Both the position numbers and the translations under genes were made by a program. DNA of 64,000 bases. Source: Peromyscus leucopus. Its lineage: Eukaryota; Chordata; Mammalia; Rodentia; Cricetidae. The notes beneath the pieces are model-generated. The model made no database searches, was not told the DNA's origin, and saw only the letters and a list, made by a program, of their open reading frames with translations. Below, one piece after another: positions 34,031-45,384 of this stretch. Within the stretch, counting starts at the first letter, position 1. Each line of letters starts with the position of its first letter. Where the stretch lies: assembly GCF_004664715.2 (NCBI RefSeq), contig NC_051071.1, forward strand, positions 34,684,030 through 34,748,029, given 5' to 3'.

Positions 34031-36349
34031 TTTTTCTAAAATCTTAGATTTTTATGACCTATTTAAATTCAAGGAAATAGATAAATCATTGCTCTTCAAA
34101 CAATGTCATTTCAAAAATCTACCCTTTCTGAGGTTAAAAACAGTGTGAAACCCAATAAAATTGTATTTTCTGTTTGTGCAGGTTTACTAAAAGTAGAAAT
34201 GATGCTTAGTCTTTTATCTCAAAAGCAACCATCAAGCTGTACAGAACACAGTTTAAAGGAAGCTTTCTGGGTCCTTGAATTCGAAATCTGTAAATGAACA
34301 CAGTACAGTGGAGCTGAAGCAAAGCTGCCTCGAAGTGAAGAGACATGTTTATAAATTATCTTAATGAGCCGAGAGACATCCATTTCCACCAGGAGTGATT
34401 CAGCATCCACCCAGACAATTTGAGAGGAAACAGGATCCTTTCCCTCCCCCTGCTTGTGTGAGTCTCACCTCAGGGCTCTTATCCACCATCAGAAGCCCCT
34501 GAACACTTCAGTGGGGGGCAGCTCTCTCTCCTAAGGATCAAGGAAGATAAGGAGCCTAGCAAAAGAATTGTTGTGTGGGATAGGGCCGTGGTAGAGTCAA
34601 TTCCAGCTCTCACTGTGACTTGTTTTGGGGACCCTCCAGGAGCCAGGGCTGTGTCTGCTTTGGGTGGTCCTGATTTCTTTTGGCTGTAAGACCAGCTTGC
34701 AACCAAAAAGCTAGGGGGATGGAGCGTTATAAGGTAAATGTTGAGTGCCCTAGGTAGCCTGTGCCTGGCCTGTCTGGTTACTAAGGAACCATTCTCCCAG
34801 CTGATTACTAAGACAGGGAGGAGGAAAGAGAGGAAGCAAACCAGCAAAGGATTCCGAGTTCCTCCTCCTTCAGCCTGGCTTCATTACGCTTTCAAATTTT
34901 AGACTCATATTACCAACCTGAGAGAAGTAGCAATTCCCCAAAAAACCAGAAATCCTCTGGATGTAAATAAAAGGTCCTGAATGGCATTTTTAGTTTTCTC
35001 CCCATGAATTGATATGCAAATTTCTAATTTACTTAAAGCACACTGTCATGCATTATAATAAAGTCTAATACATGCTTCCATGTAATTATGCATAATAACC
35101 AGTGATCAGTGGGAGGAGGAAGGAGAGAAGGGAATTGTGTTTCCAGCTGGCCCGGCACACCTGCAAATCACAGACAACTCCTTTCAGTGTGAGGAAACAA
35201 GATAATGATAGTATGATATTAAATACAAACATTAATTCTTGGGAACAAAACATAAGGAAGAGGTCTATCAATTAAGACATGGGATAGTGAGCAACTTAAA
35301 TCACATTGTGCACCAGCTTACAGAAAAATAAGGCCCAAGCAGAATGAAAACTTTAATTTTCTATTTACTGCAACAGTGTTAACGCTGTTCATCTTCCTTT
35401 TATTTTTTCTAAGAAGGAAGATTCATCTGGGCCACTTGAACTCTATGGTGAGGCCACTTCATTGTGTGCTTTTGACTTGAGACCTACTTTGCAGTAGCAG
35501 CCTCTCTTGTGAAGGAGCCAAGTCCTAGAGCGACTGAGGAGTGTCTGGAGCCCAGTGGGGCCCCGAGTTGTTAGGACAGAAAACAATGTGAGGCAATGCT
35601 TGGTTAGCAGAAAAGATCAATCTCAGTGTGACTTTGCTGTGTTTGTGGTTGTTGCAAGCCCGTGGTAGACTGCGGAGGCAGTAACACATGTGATTCTATA
35701 TGTAAGAAAATAGTTCTGACATGGCTTTGCTTCTAATCACCATTAATTAGAACCTATGTGATCTTGGGAAAGTTACGTAAGCTTTGCCAAGACTCAATTT
35801 CTTTATGTATTCAGTGGGAATTAAAACAGTATTATAAATCCTTGCTAGTACACTAAAGGATAATATGAAGTAGCAATCAAATAGAGCTTGTAAGCAAACA
35901 AACAAAAATTATCTTACTATAGCAATCATTTATAACAAAATACAGCTGCTCCAAAGGGCTTTATATATACACAAAAGAAATTGTAGATCATAAAAATTCC
36001 TAATGACCTTCTTATATTTAATATCCTGTACTGCTCAGGAATGTTTGTCGATGGAAGATGGGAGAAGAAGCAGTAAAAAGTTCACTGCCTGAATCACTAA
36101 TTTTATATAGTGAACTCTAAGCTGATCAACTTCTTTGTTACTCCAAGAAGACCTTCCCTTTGCAGTATGTTCCTGACATAGTAGAGAAATAAATCCACAA
36201 AATACCTTTTTTTTCTCTTATACAGTAAAGACATGAATGTATAGCCACTTTCCAGACCTGCCTCACTAAGGTATCTCTCCAGACTCCAGTTTCTTTAGCT
36301 CTACAAGGATAAGCAGGATTTTCCTGTGGTAGCTCTGTAGAGTCTATTA
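34030..36349. other. repeat-poor block with conserved-looking segments
   Basis: About 2.3 kb with only one MIR relic. Segments 34290-34420 ('aattatcttaatgagccgag') and 34880-35110 (including an exact octamer ATGCAAAT at 35014-35021) have the look of conserved non-coding DNA. The 122-codon minus frame 34479-34847 has no recognisable domain. Confidence 0.45.
35700..35900 (+). repeat. MIR SINE relic
   Basis: 'tgatcttgggaaagttacgt' followed by 'ctcaatttctttatgtattc' and 'gaattaaaacagtattataa' matches the MIR core and 3' half. Confidence 0.7.
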
Positions 36350-36560
36350 AGGATGGCTCAGGGGTTAAGAGAATTGGCTGCTCTTGCAGAGGACCAGGGT
36401 TTGGTTCGCAGTACCCACGTGATGGCTCACAACCAACAATAACCCCAGTTCCAGATGATCAGATGCCCACTTCTTGCCTCTGTGGGCACCAGGAATGTAC
36501 ATGGAATAGATACTTGTATGCAGGCATGCACTCATACACATAAACATATCTTTAAAAAGA
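36350..36560 (+). repeat. B2 SINE
   Basis: 'ggatggctcaggggttaaga', 'tggctgctcttgcagaggac', 'ccagatgatcagatgcccac' and an A-rich end 'tctttaaaaaga' match B2 throughout. Confidence 0.93.
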
Positions 36561-37087
36561 CAGTGCATAGAGTTATGAAAGTACAGTGAGATGTAAGACT
36601 ACAAATGAAGTGTAGAGATTTATCCATGTGAAGTCCAGACAGCCAAGTCTTGTAAAATGCCAACACCAATGCAGCAAGGGTGAGTCCACTAAGCAGAGAT
36701 ATCCCAGAAGGGTTGGAGTTCTGGATGTATCCCAATATAGTAGACCAGGGGAAAGGTCATTGATTGTTGCTCCCTTCAAGAGTAGAATCTTTGATTTCTC
36801 TGGTTAAGAACTTTGCCAATAATTCTTTGACCTCTGTGAGAATCAATTTTCTCTGTAGTTGTTGTAGTTGTGTTCTGAGTCCTTTTATAAAAGCTTTGGG
36901 TGTTGGAACGAGGAAACACCTCAGCATAGATCTTTAGTATTTGAATACTGGAAAGGTTAGATGAAGCTTGTAGGTACATTTCATGAAGGTTGTGAACACC
37001 AGGCTGTACTAACAGGGAGATTCATTCTTGCTGAAGGTTTGAATACATCTCTCACAGCTTGTTTTCAATTTCAATAGTATTTTTCAA
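36561..37087. other. unrecognised DNA left of the L1
   Basis: No gene. Overlapping minus-strand frames (36532-36735, 36573-36779, 36776-36979) have no recognisable motif. It could be an unclassified old repeat. Confidence 0.4.
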
Positions 37088-37530
37088 CAAAAGCTGGAGA
37101 GGATGTGGAACTAGGGGAACTCTCCTCCACTGCTGGTGGGAATGCAAGCTTGTACAACCACTTTGGAAATCAATATGGCACTTTCTTAGAAAATTGGGAA
37201 TCAATCTCCCCGAAGATCCAGCTATACCACTCCTGGGCATATACCCAAGAAATGCTCAATCATACCACAAGAGCACTTGCTCAGCTATGTTCATATCAGC
37301 ATTGTTTGTATTGGCCAAAACCTGGAAACAACCTAGATGCCCTTCAACTGAAGAATGGATAAATAAATTGTGGCACATATACACAATGGAATACTACTCA
37401 GCAGAGAAAAACAATGACATCATGAGGTTTGCAGACAAATGGATGGATCTAGAAAAAAATCATCCTGAGTGAGGTAACCCAGACTCAGAAAGACAAATAT
37501 GGTATGTACTCACTCATAGGAAGATGCTAG
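37088..37530 (+). pseudogene. L1 ORF2 C-terminal remnant with one frameshift
   Basis: The frame open at 37059-37472 encodes the C-terminal end of the L1 ORF2 protein (reverse transcriptase/endonuclease), recognisable by [33 protein letters not shown] and IYTMEYYSA. The endonuclease, reverse transcriptase core and most of the protein are missing because the insertion is 5'-truncated. An A7 run at 37453-37459 appears to carry one extra base: the frame then reaches an early stop (37470-37472), while the neighbouring frame continues with ORF2-like codons to a stop at 37528-37530. Not functional. Confidence 0.9.
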
Positions 37531-38471
37531 ATGTGGAATAAGGATGACTGGACTGCTACTCACATGACCAGTGAGGCTACCTGGAAAACGGAACCCCAAG
37601 AAAGACACGGAGAAATGGATGAAATCTACATGAACAGCCTGGACATGAGTGGGAGCAATGAAGGGCGAGGGTTGAGGGAAAGAGAGCGGGAGATCCTAGC
37701 TGGATCTAGAAAAGAGAGGGAGAACAAGGAATAGGAGACCATGGTAAATGAAGACCACATGAGAAAAGGAAGAAACAAAGAGCTAAAGAGGCCCACAGAA
37801 ATCCACAAAGATACCCCCACAAAAGACTGCTGGCAATGGTCGAGAGACAGCTGGGACTGACCTACTCTGGTAATGGGATGGCCAAACACCCTAATAGTTG
37901 TGCCATAAACCCCATCCAAGGACTGAGGAATCTGGATGCAGACATCCACGGCTAGGCCCCTAGTGGAGCACTGGGAGTCTAATTAGTGAGAAAGAGGATG
38001 AGCGAGAATTGTTGAAACCAAGGTTAGATAAAGTACAGGGACAAATAACCAAATGAATGGAAACACATGAACTATGAACCAAAGGCTGAGGGGCCCCCAA
38101 CTGGATCAGGCCCTCTGAATAGGTGAGACAGTCGATTGGCTTGATCTGTTTGTGAGGCATCTAGGCAGTGGTACCAGGTCCTGGGCTTGTTGCATGAGTT
38201 AGCTGTTTGAAACCTGGGACTTATGCAGGGACGCTTGGCTCAATCTGGGAGGAGGGGACTGGACCTGCCTGGACTGAGTCCATCAGGTCGATCCCAGTCC
38301 TTGGGGGAGACCTTGATCTGGAGGAGGTGGGAATGGGGGCGGGCTGGGGGGAAGGGGAGGGGGCAGGAAGGGAGAGAACAAGGGAATCTGTGGCTATTAT
38401 GTAGAACTGAATAGTATTGTAAAATAAAAAATAAATAAATAAATAAATAAATAAATTTCCATATAAAAAAA
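37088..38471 (+). mobile_element. 5'-truncated L1 (ORF2 tail, 3' UTR, A-rich tail)
   Basis: Begins inside ORF2 ('caaaagctggagaggatgtg'), ends ORF2 near 37530, then carries a ~880 bp 3' UTR with the typical G-rich stretch (38325-38375) and 'gaatctgtggctattatgta'. It finishes in (AAAT)n at about 38424-38456. Possible flanking duplication: 'agtatttttcaa' (37076-37087) against 'agaatattttcaa' (38472-38484), imperfect. It lies directly beside an older L1 fossil on the same strand. Confidence 0.9.
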
Positions 38472-38487
38472 AGAATATTTTCAATTT

Positions 38488-38570
38488 TTTTTACTGTTAG
38501 AAATTGAACTCAGAGCCTTGAACATAATAAACATGCTCTCACCACTGAAATATACTTCCTGATGCTTCCT
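38488..38570 (-). repeat. ID/B4-type SINE fragment
   Basis: 'ttactgttagaaattgaact' and 'ctctcaccactgaaatatac' match the reverse of an ID/B4 head (tRNA-derived). Confidence 0.65.
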
Positions 38571-39041
38571 AAACACTTAAAAATAAATAATCCACCTTCT
38601 AAATAACTCACACGCAAAGACACAGTATTTAAAATTTCAAAAATGCCTACTCCCATATTAGAAAATTTACAGCATTCAGCATCTATGTTACAAAGGATTT
38701 CAAATCAAGGACCTAAGCTTCTACATTAAGACAACATAAACACAGAGGACAGGGAAGCCAAATTAAGTACACAAAAGCATAACGAGCAGAAACCAATAAA
38801 ATGGAAACAAAATAGGTGAAAATCAGTGAAGCTGAAGACAGAAATCAATACCATTCAATTCCAGATATCCTAATCAGAAGAACATCACAGAAATCCTAAA
38901 TCAACATCAGAGACATGGGAGTAAGTCTATACAGGTATCACTGCAGGCACCATGGATACTGAAAAATAATTAAGGCTTGTTCTTTGTTTCATCTCAGTAA
39001 ATCTGACAATGTAGGCCAAAATGATCAAACCCCTGGGAAGT

Positions 39042-39269
39042 TTATAGCTTTCTATCACTGTGACAAAATACCTGAGATATACAATTTAAAAAGAGGAAAG
39101 ATTTCTTTTGACTTATAATTTCAGAGATTCCAGTCCATGTTTATATGTTCCTATCACTTTGGGCTATGGCAAGCCAGAATGTCAAGAAAGGGAGAATGTG
39201 TTGGAACAAAGCTGCACATATCATGATAATCAGGAAGCAAAGGGAGAAAAGAGGAGAGATTTCAACTCT

Positions 39270-39307
<38 letters not shown>

Positions 39308-39415
39308 GTCAAGGCCATGCCCTTTGGTGAGACCACTCCCACTCCCTTCTTCTAAGGTCTACCTCTGAAAGGTTCTATCGTTCCCCCAAAGCACCATCAG
39401 CTGGACCAGGGGCCT
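39042..39415 (-). repeat. MaLR-type LTR with (CA)19
   Basis: Begins 'ttatagctttctatcactgt' and continues 'gacaaaatacctgagatata' and 'gaggaaagatttcttttgac', the reverse of a MaLR LTR. It contains (CA)n at 39270-39307, and 'ggtgagaccactcccactcc' marks the far part. The open frames over the CA run are artefacts. Confidence 0.65.
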
Positions 39416-39945
39416 TGTAAGTTCTCCACTGTGTTAGTTACAAATGAGCAAAATATTTCCAAGAAGAGTTATATAATATACACGTCCATCCAGTAGCCAA
39501 TTTGTAAGGACTACAAAAATCACCAAATGGTGTCCATTCCAAGTATAAGTAGTTCCATGTTCCAAGTCAATTAATGTAATTCACATAAATAAATAAAGAG
39601 ATAAAATCCATATGATCTCAAGAGATAGAGAAAAATAATTTGGCATAATTATCCATTTCTGAAAGAAATCCTCAGCAAAACTGAAATTGGAAGGCAGTTC
39701 CTTAGCCTAATTGAGAATACCAACAGAAAGCCCAGGGGTGACAACACATATAACATGGAAACTCTGATTGTCTTTTACCCCCACGACAAAGAAAACAATG
39801 ATTTTTGCTTTCAAGGCCCTTGTTCCACCCTGTACTGAAGGTTTTAATGTAGTAAGACAAAAGAAAGAGACACAATGCTTCAACATTTGATGAAATACAC
39901 TCATTTGCCAATAAGATGATTTCAATAGACACGGTATAGACTGTA

Positions 39946-40372
39946 GCCCTTCTAAATTCAAGTGTTAAATCTGATGGAAGATACCCAGCATGATGGTGTT
40001 TGGAAGCAAAGCCTTTGAGAGGTGATTGGGTTATGAAATTGGAACAGTCATGAATAGGATTGGTGTCCTTCCAACAGACCCCAAAGACTCCTTTGCCCAC
40101 CCTCCTTTGTTGTGGCTAAGATTTGTAATCAGAGTGTCACACACAAATAGGAAACTCTTCCACCTGAATGACATCTTTAATTTCTTTTCCCCTTCTATGC
40201 GAAGTTATAGTGAGAAGATGACTATTTTTGAGCCAACAAATATACCCTCACTAGACAAAATATCTGCTGGCTAATCAGTTGCCCACTGCTCAGCATTTGG
40301 GACTGTGAGAGATAAATATCTGTTGGTTATACCACCTAGTCTATGATATTCTGTTATAACATTCGGAAAAAG
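39946..40372 (+). repeat. MaLR-type LTR
   Basis: 'gcctttgagaggtgattggg', 'ggattggtgtccttccaaca', 'ccccaaagactcctttgccc' and the end 'ctagtctatgatattctgtt' follow a mammalian MaLR LTR. It separates two parts of the surrounding L1 ORF2 fossil. Confidence 0.7.
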
Positions 40373-40466
40373 CTAAGATAACCACAATAGATGTATGGTT
40401 ATAAGAATAATTTAAAAAACTTTGTTGATACCATTTTTACTGGGGAAATGCAAATTAAAACCATAT

Positions 40467-40774
40467 GGGCTGGGAAGATGGGTGAGTGGGTAAAATGCTG
40501 GTCATGTCTACACAAGGACCTGAATTAGAGTTCCCAGGACCTAGACAAAGCCAGGTATGCTAGAATACAGCTGTAGTCCTAGTGTTTCTATAGCAACATG
40601 AAAGAAGAGAGACAGGAGTTCCCCGTAAGCTTGTGGGGTACCTTGGTGTACACACAGGCAAAAACAAAAGAGATCCTGTCTTAAACAAGATGAAGACCCA
40701 GAGCCAGTGTTATCTTTTGACCTCCACGTGCATGTTCTGCACTCAAAACACAAATTCCCATATATGTACACATA

Positions 40775-40821
<47 letters not shown>
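40467..40821 (+). repeat. B3 SINE with (CA)22
   Basis: 'gggctgggaagatgggtgag', 'acaggagttccccgtaagct', 'tttgacctccacgtgcatgt' and (CA)n at about 40776-40819. It interrupts the L1 fossil just after 'aaaaccatat'. Confidence 0.9.
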
Positions 40822-40822
<1 letters not shown>

Positions 40823-41480
40823 ATACAAAATAGTCAGTGAAATATTTCTGTATACAGGATAGACAAAATTATAAAAGGAAAGTAAACATAGCTTTCTATG
40901 TTACCCAGTATTGGTGAGGACCATTTTGGGTGGGAGGATTAAAAAGCTAAAGCTATCTGAGAGACAAGTCAGCAAGTTTACTTCTAGCTATCATTATGGC
41001 CCAGCGGTCTATCCTGAAGTATTAAAATATATGTTCATATAGGGAGCTCTTTACTTGGAATCACCTCAGACAGGAAATAATGGAGAAGTAATGAATTATG
41101 GCATTTCCATCTAGTAGAATATCACACAACAATAATACTAGAGATAACACATGCTGCATCAGGAATGAACATCAGGTGTGTTATGCTCAATGAAAGAAGT
41201 CAGAGTCCAAGGCTACCTATGGGATAATCGACGCACATGGTATTTAAAGAACAAAGCAAAACAGCAGAATAAAATATCAGTATTGCTCTAGGGTAGCAGG
41301 GTGGGGATAGAGGTGAGTTGTAAAGAGACATGGGAAAACAATTTGGCATCCTAGAACCACCTTATATCTTTCTTGTGATGGTTTTGTGGCTGTAGATGTT
41401 CACAAAAATTTAGGAACAATGTTAAATGTATATGAATTTTACCATATCAAATTTATACTTTAATTTTTCTTAAACAGTGA

Positions 41481-42984
41481 AAACATTACTGCATTTGGAA
41501 ATGAGCGCTGGATAGTCCACTCTTTATTAAAAGGGAGGAATCAAAAAAGATAATTAAATAGTGAGGTTTAACAAATGGCATATGGCAGGGACAAAGAGAG
41601 TGGGAGATTAAAAGAGTGTCCTCAAAGGCTTTCTGGAGGAACAAAGGTAATGGTGTGGCCGACACTTATTAGCGGTCCTTTCGTAATCTTCCAGCTCTTT
41701 CTAATGCCATGGATTATGCCTTCCTATTAGCCAGAATGGAAATGCACCCATAATACCACTTTACAGACAAAGAAAGCTGACTTCTTTGTCCTTCTCTGAA
41801 AGGTTCTGTTTCTATTCCATCCAGTCTGTTTCCGTATTTTCACAAAGGAAGCTGCCAGAAGCAGCTGAAGAACCGTGAAACAGTATGTTGAAATTGGTAA
41901 AGACTGATTTTGACATTTTTCTCTGACAACCTTTTGATTAATTTTCTGCTTCATTAAAACCCTTAATTAAATTAACACCGGGTGCAGTAATAGCCTTGAC
42001 ATATTTTGTGTATCAGCAAACAAGGCCTCAGCCTTCAGAGGCAGAAGACAGCAGGAAAGGGTTTCTCTAACCATGTCAGTCATTTATGGGATGTGTCGAC
42101 AAGGACAAGGGCTAAGCTGGGAGCTTGTCCAAAAGTCCAGCTGGGTTAGGGCAGTGGTGTGTCATGAGAACATGAGGGGGGATCTTGTGGGGATGACTTC
42201 ATCATGGTCAGACTCAAGCCTTCCAGCCTATCCCTCTATCCCAAGCCTCCCTGCTATCCCATTGCCTCTCATTTACCATGATCTGCACCACCCTAGACAA
42301 GACATTACAGTTTGACACCCCGAACTAGACCCCTCACTCCGCACAGTCCATCTTGCTCCTTGGCATTTCCATGGATAGCTTTGCAGACGTGCTTTTTATG
42401 TCGGTTGAAAATAAGGTGTCAGGACTCATCTTGAAATTTTCTAAAAATGATAAATTGATCATTTTTCAAAGTTCCTCTTTCACCTCTTCCCATATGTTGG
42501 ATTTCACAGCACATATGCTCCTGTTGGCATGCTCTCTATCCCGGCATTGTATAGAACTTCAAACATGGAGATGGGGGAAGGTAGTAAAAAACAAAGGTCT
42601 TCAATGTATGAAAGTTGTTAAAACCCAAGTCCAAATGTATTAGTTAAGGTCAATTAAAAAAATAAGTTATTGGTATTCAAGTTTTACAGAAACAATGTGA
42701 TTTTTACTAGGCGTTTTTCTGGTAACTTGATGGACACAGATTGTAGGTTGTTCACAGTCTTCTGAAACTGTGAATGAGACTAATATTCTTTTCTTCATTT
42801 CAGTCACTGACATGTTCCAGGTGTAGGCATAAGCCTACACAATAAACAATAGAAGATTATCACTTTTTTCTCATTTGCTAGCATCACATACTTCCGATCT
42901 TCTAAAGGAAGGCTATATGTGTTAATTTTTATATCTCTATTTAAGTTTATCTATATCTAATAAGTTCGGTTGCTGTCCATTCCT
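41481..42984. other. single-copy DNA with one conserved-looking segment
   Basis: No gene or clear repeat. At 41930-42010 'cttttgattaattttctgct' and 'cccttaattaaattaacacc' have clustered ATTA cores in repeat-free sequence and may be conserved. Open frames at 42073-42315 and 42353-42643 show no recognisable domain. Confidence 0.45.
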
Positions 42985-43860
42985 TGGTCCATTCAACACA
43001 AGATCATGAAGTACTTGTACATCAAGCATGCTTGAGAAAAAGAGATAAAAAAAATTTCTATCTTCAAAGATGTCACTACCAGAAATGGTGATTAAAGCCA
43101 ACAAATGGGAATGTAGACGTGCATACATAGGAAACTAAATTCAACAGAGTGGACAGATGGTCGAAGTGTTGCTGGAGTCACCAGGGCTGGTGCCAGTTTG
43201 TTTTTATTTTTGACATGGAGTTTGCCTATATAGCCCAGGCTGACCTAAAGCTTGTGGTTATCGTGTTCCTGAGCCCTGGGACTGCAGATTGTGCCACCAC
43301 CTTGTCATCTGATGTGATACTGGGAAGACATTTAAGTTGAAAGACCACAGTGATGTTCTGGGGAGCTTAAAAAAAAAAAAGCACTGCTTGAAGACAGAAA
43401 TGTAGATAGAAGCACAGAAAGAAAGTATAGCATAGGAGGTGAGAGAGAGGGATGGATAAGGAGTGGAGACTAGAAGATTCTGGATAGTGCAGGAGAGGAA
43501 TGTAAGAAACAACTGAGGGAGGTGTATGTGTTCAGCAAATTAAGAAAAGTGAAATAATCCTAGAAAGTGTGAGAAGCCACTGGTAGGATTTTGCCTACAC
43601 ACAGGTCTTCGAGGAGGCAATGCAGAAAAGTGCGATGGAATCCAGAATACGATCGTCAAACAAGAAGGAGGCTGAAAAAGAAAAAGAAAATCCAATCTGG
43701 AAACAATGAGAGTTTGGACTGGAAGGGAAGGGGCTGAGGGTGGTGTGTGATAAAAGCAGCTGCACTTCATTAGATAAACAAAAGGAGAGCTACTGTCGGC
43801 ACTAGTCAAGGATACAGACCTCATGGGAAGGCTTTGAAAAGCGATATCTCTTAAAGTCAA
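42985..43860 (-). repeat. ancient L2-like LINE relic, interrupted by an old B1
   Basis: Left piece: 'attcaacacaagatcatgaa', 'tttctatcttcaaagatgtc'. Right piece: 'gtgagaagccactggtagga' and 'caatctggaaacaatgagag'. Both follow the reverse L2 3' region. The separation is at 43192-43322. Confidence 0.5.
43192..43322 (-). repeat. old B1-type SINE
   Basis: Decayed reverse B1: 'gacatggagtttgcctatat', 'agcccaggctgacctaaagc', 'ccctgggactgcagattgtg'. Confidence 0.7.
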
Positions 43861-44359
43861 AATATAAAACAATCTCCATGGTTACGGTACATAGCCTTGT
43901 ATTGGGTGATTCGGATCACAGCACACATTGTTTTATCTGGAACACTTTATTTTTACAAACACAAGAGGAGTGTTGTCCGAGAGACAGCAGCAGCACTTCC
44001 AGAGGAGACGTAGAGACTGGCCCTAGTGTGTGGGGTGTGGGGGTCTTACTGTGTTTGCAAGTGGTGTACTGGCGGTTAACTTCTTTTATCCCTTGAAATA
44101 GTCTTCTGATGGTTACCATGTGATATTTGAGAAGATGCAGAAAGGCACAGAAAGATTGATTAAGTCACCACGGAGGTTATATAATTGGCAACAGAAAATG
44201 GGAAACTCATAAAAATTCCTGGCAAAATTAGGCATTAGTTCAGAATTAGCAAATACTATTATGTCATTTTTCACTCACCCATTGTTTATTACAGCTGGTT
44301 TGTGAATTTGTATCAAATATGATAGCTGTGTCCTAAGAAAGATCCTTGGATGGCAGTGA
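43861..44359. other. single-copy DNA, nothing recognised
   Basis: No gene or clear repeat. Confidence 0.5.
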
Positions 44360-44488
44360 AGTCAGTATTATGCAATGAAGAGACTAGGCTCTCAGAGTGA
44401 GCATTATATAGCTAATTGGATCAGGAGCAGAGTTTCTTTGGGCAAGAAACTAAGTTACTCTAAGCTTAGGTTTCCTTTCCCTTAAAAA
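44360..44488 (+). repeat. MIR SINE relic
   Basis: 'tgggcaagaaactaagttac' followed by 'tctaagcttaggtttccttt' matches the MIR core. Confidence 0.6.
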
Positions 44489-44491
44489 TAA

Positions 44492-44700
44492 ACATGAGGG
44501 CTTAGGATATTACACAGTTAGTAGAATGATTGTCTAGCAAGTAAAAAGCCCCAGGTTTAATGCTCTGCACCTCACAGAACCTGGCAGAGTGATGCAGAAA
44601 TGTCTCTAGTCCCAGAACTTGGGAGCTGGACACATGAAGAAATTCAAAGTCATCATTGGATATATAGTGAGTTCAAGACCAGGCAAGTATGCTAATTTCC
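44492..44700 (+). repeat. B4 SINE (ID head plus B1-like tail)
   Basis: The first half is ID-like: 'gattgtctagcaagtaaaaa', 'gccccaggtttaatgctctg'. The second is B1-like: 'ctctagtcccagaacttggg', 'gatatatagtgagttcaaga'. That fusion defines B4. Confidence 0.8.
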
Positions 44701-45384
44701 TTCAAATATATATGTGAATTTGGCTTCAGTAGAAATCATGAAAATTAAGAAATAGCAAATGATATTTTCCATAAATGCTTCAGTGCCAAAAAGACATCTC
44801 AAATGTACTCAGGTGAAAAATTTTTGTTTAAAATTAAGGGCAAGAGGAAGAAGCTTATGAAATGATTTGAGAAGTTTTTTTTTTTTTTTCAAAGCTTCTC
44901 CTCTTTAAAAACCAAAAGGATTTTATCCCCCTCATTTTCTCCTCTGCTTTGTGTGAAACTCAGCGTTCACAACAAGCTCCAGCTTCTGGTAAGAGCATGC
45001 CATACATGTCAGGCTGCAGGATTCCACAGAGGCTGAAAGCGCCATTTCATCTTGTATATAGAAGAGAAAAGAGACATGGAGAGGGGAAGTGTCCCATACA
45101 GGCCAATGAAGCTGATCTGTAGAGAGTTGAGTTTGTTTCTGTAAAACCTTTGAAACATTCTTTCACTGAATTATCTTCTTTCTAAGATCAAACCTTCTAA
45201 AGTTCCCAAGTTCAACTGAATTGGCTTATAAGACGTAAGTGAGGATAAATAAAGATTTGACTGAGACAACTAACAGAGAAGAAAATATCAGAGCCTGATT
45301 AAAACGCTTAGTTGATCTAAACTCTGAACAGATTACACTCTACATGTTTTCCATGTTATTATTATTATTATTGTTGTTGTTGTT
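44701..45384. other. single-copy DNA with (ATT)n/(GTT)n
   Basis: No gene. A (TTA)n(TTG)n tract at 45355-45382 adjoins the B1. A T13 run lies near 44877. Confidence 0.5.

Larger units (their letters stand above)
38590..41480 (+). repeat. ancient L1 (L1M-type) ORF2 to 3' end fossil, cut by three insertions
   Basis: Pieces at about 38590-39041, 39416-39945, 40373-40466 and 40822-41480 follow L1 ORF2 order. These are 'aaatcagtgaagctgaagac', 'cctgggaagt', then 'aaaatccatatgatctcaag' with 'tgaaagaaatcctcagcaaa', 'ggaaatgcaaattaaaacca', and 'caatgaaagaagtcagagtc'. They resemble the ORF2 path from the region before reverse transcriptase to the C-terminus, with many stops. Between them sit a MaLR LTR (minus), a MaLR LTR (plus) and a B3. 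Decay is far greater than in the L1 at 37088. Confidence 0.65.

Noticed and set aside
38207..38414. Open frames in the G-rich L1 3' UTR
   Set aside because: They lie in the non-coding 3' UTR of the truncated L1.
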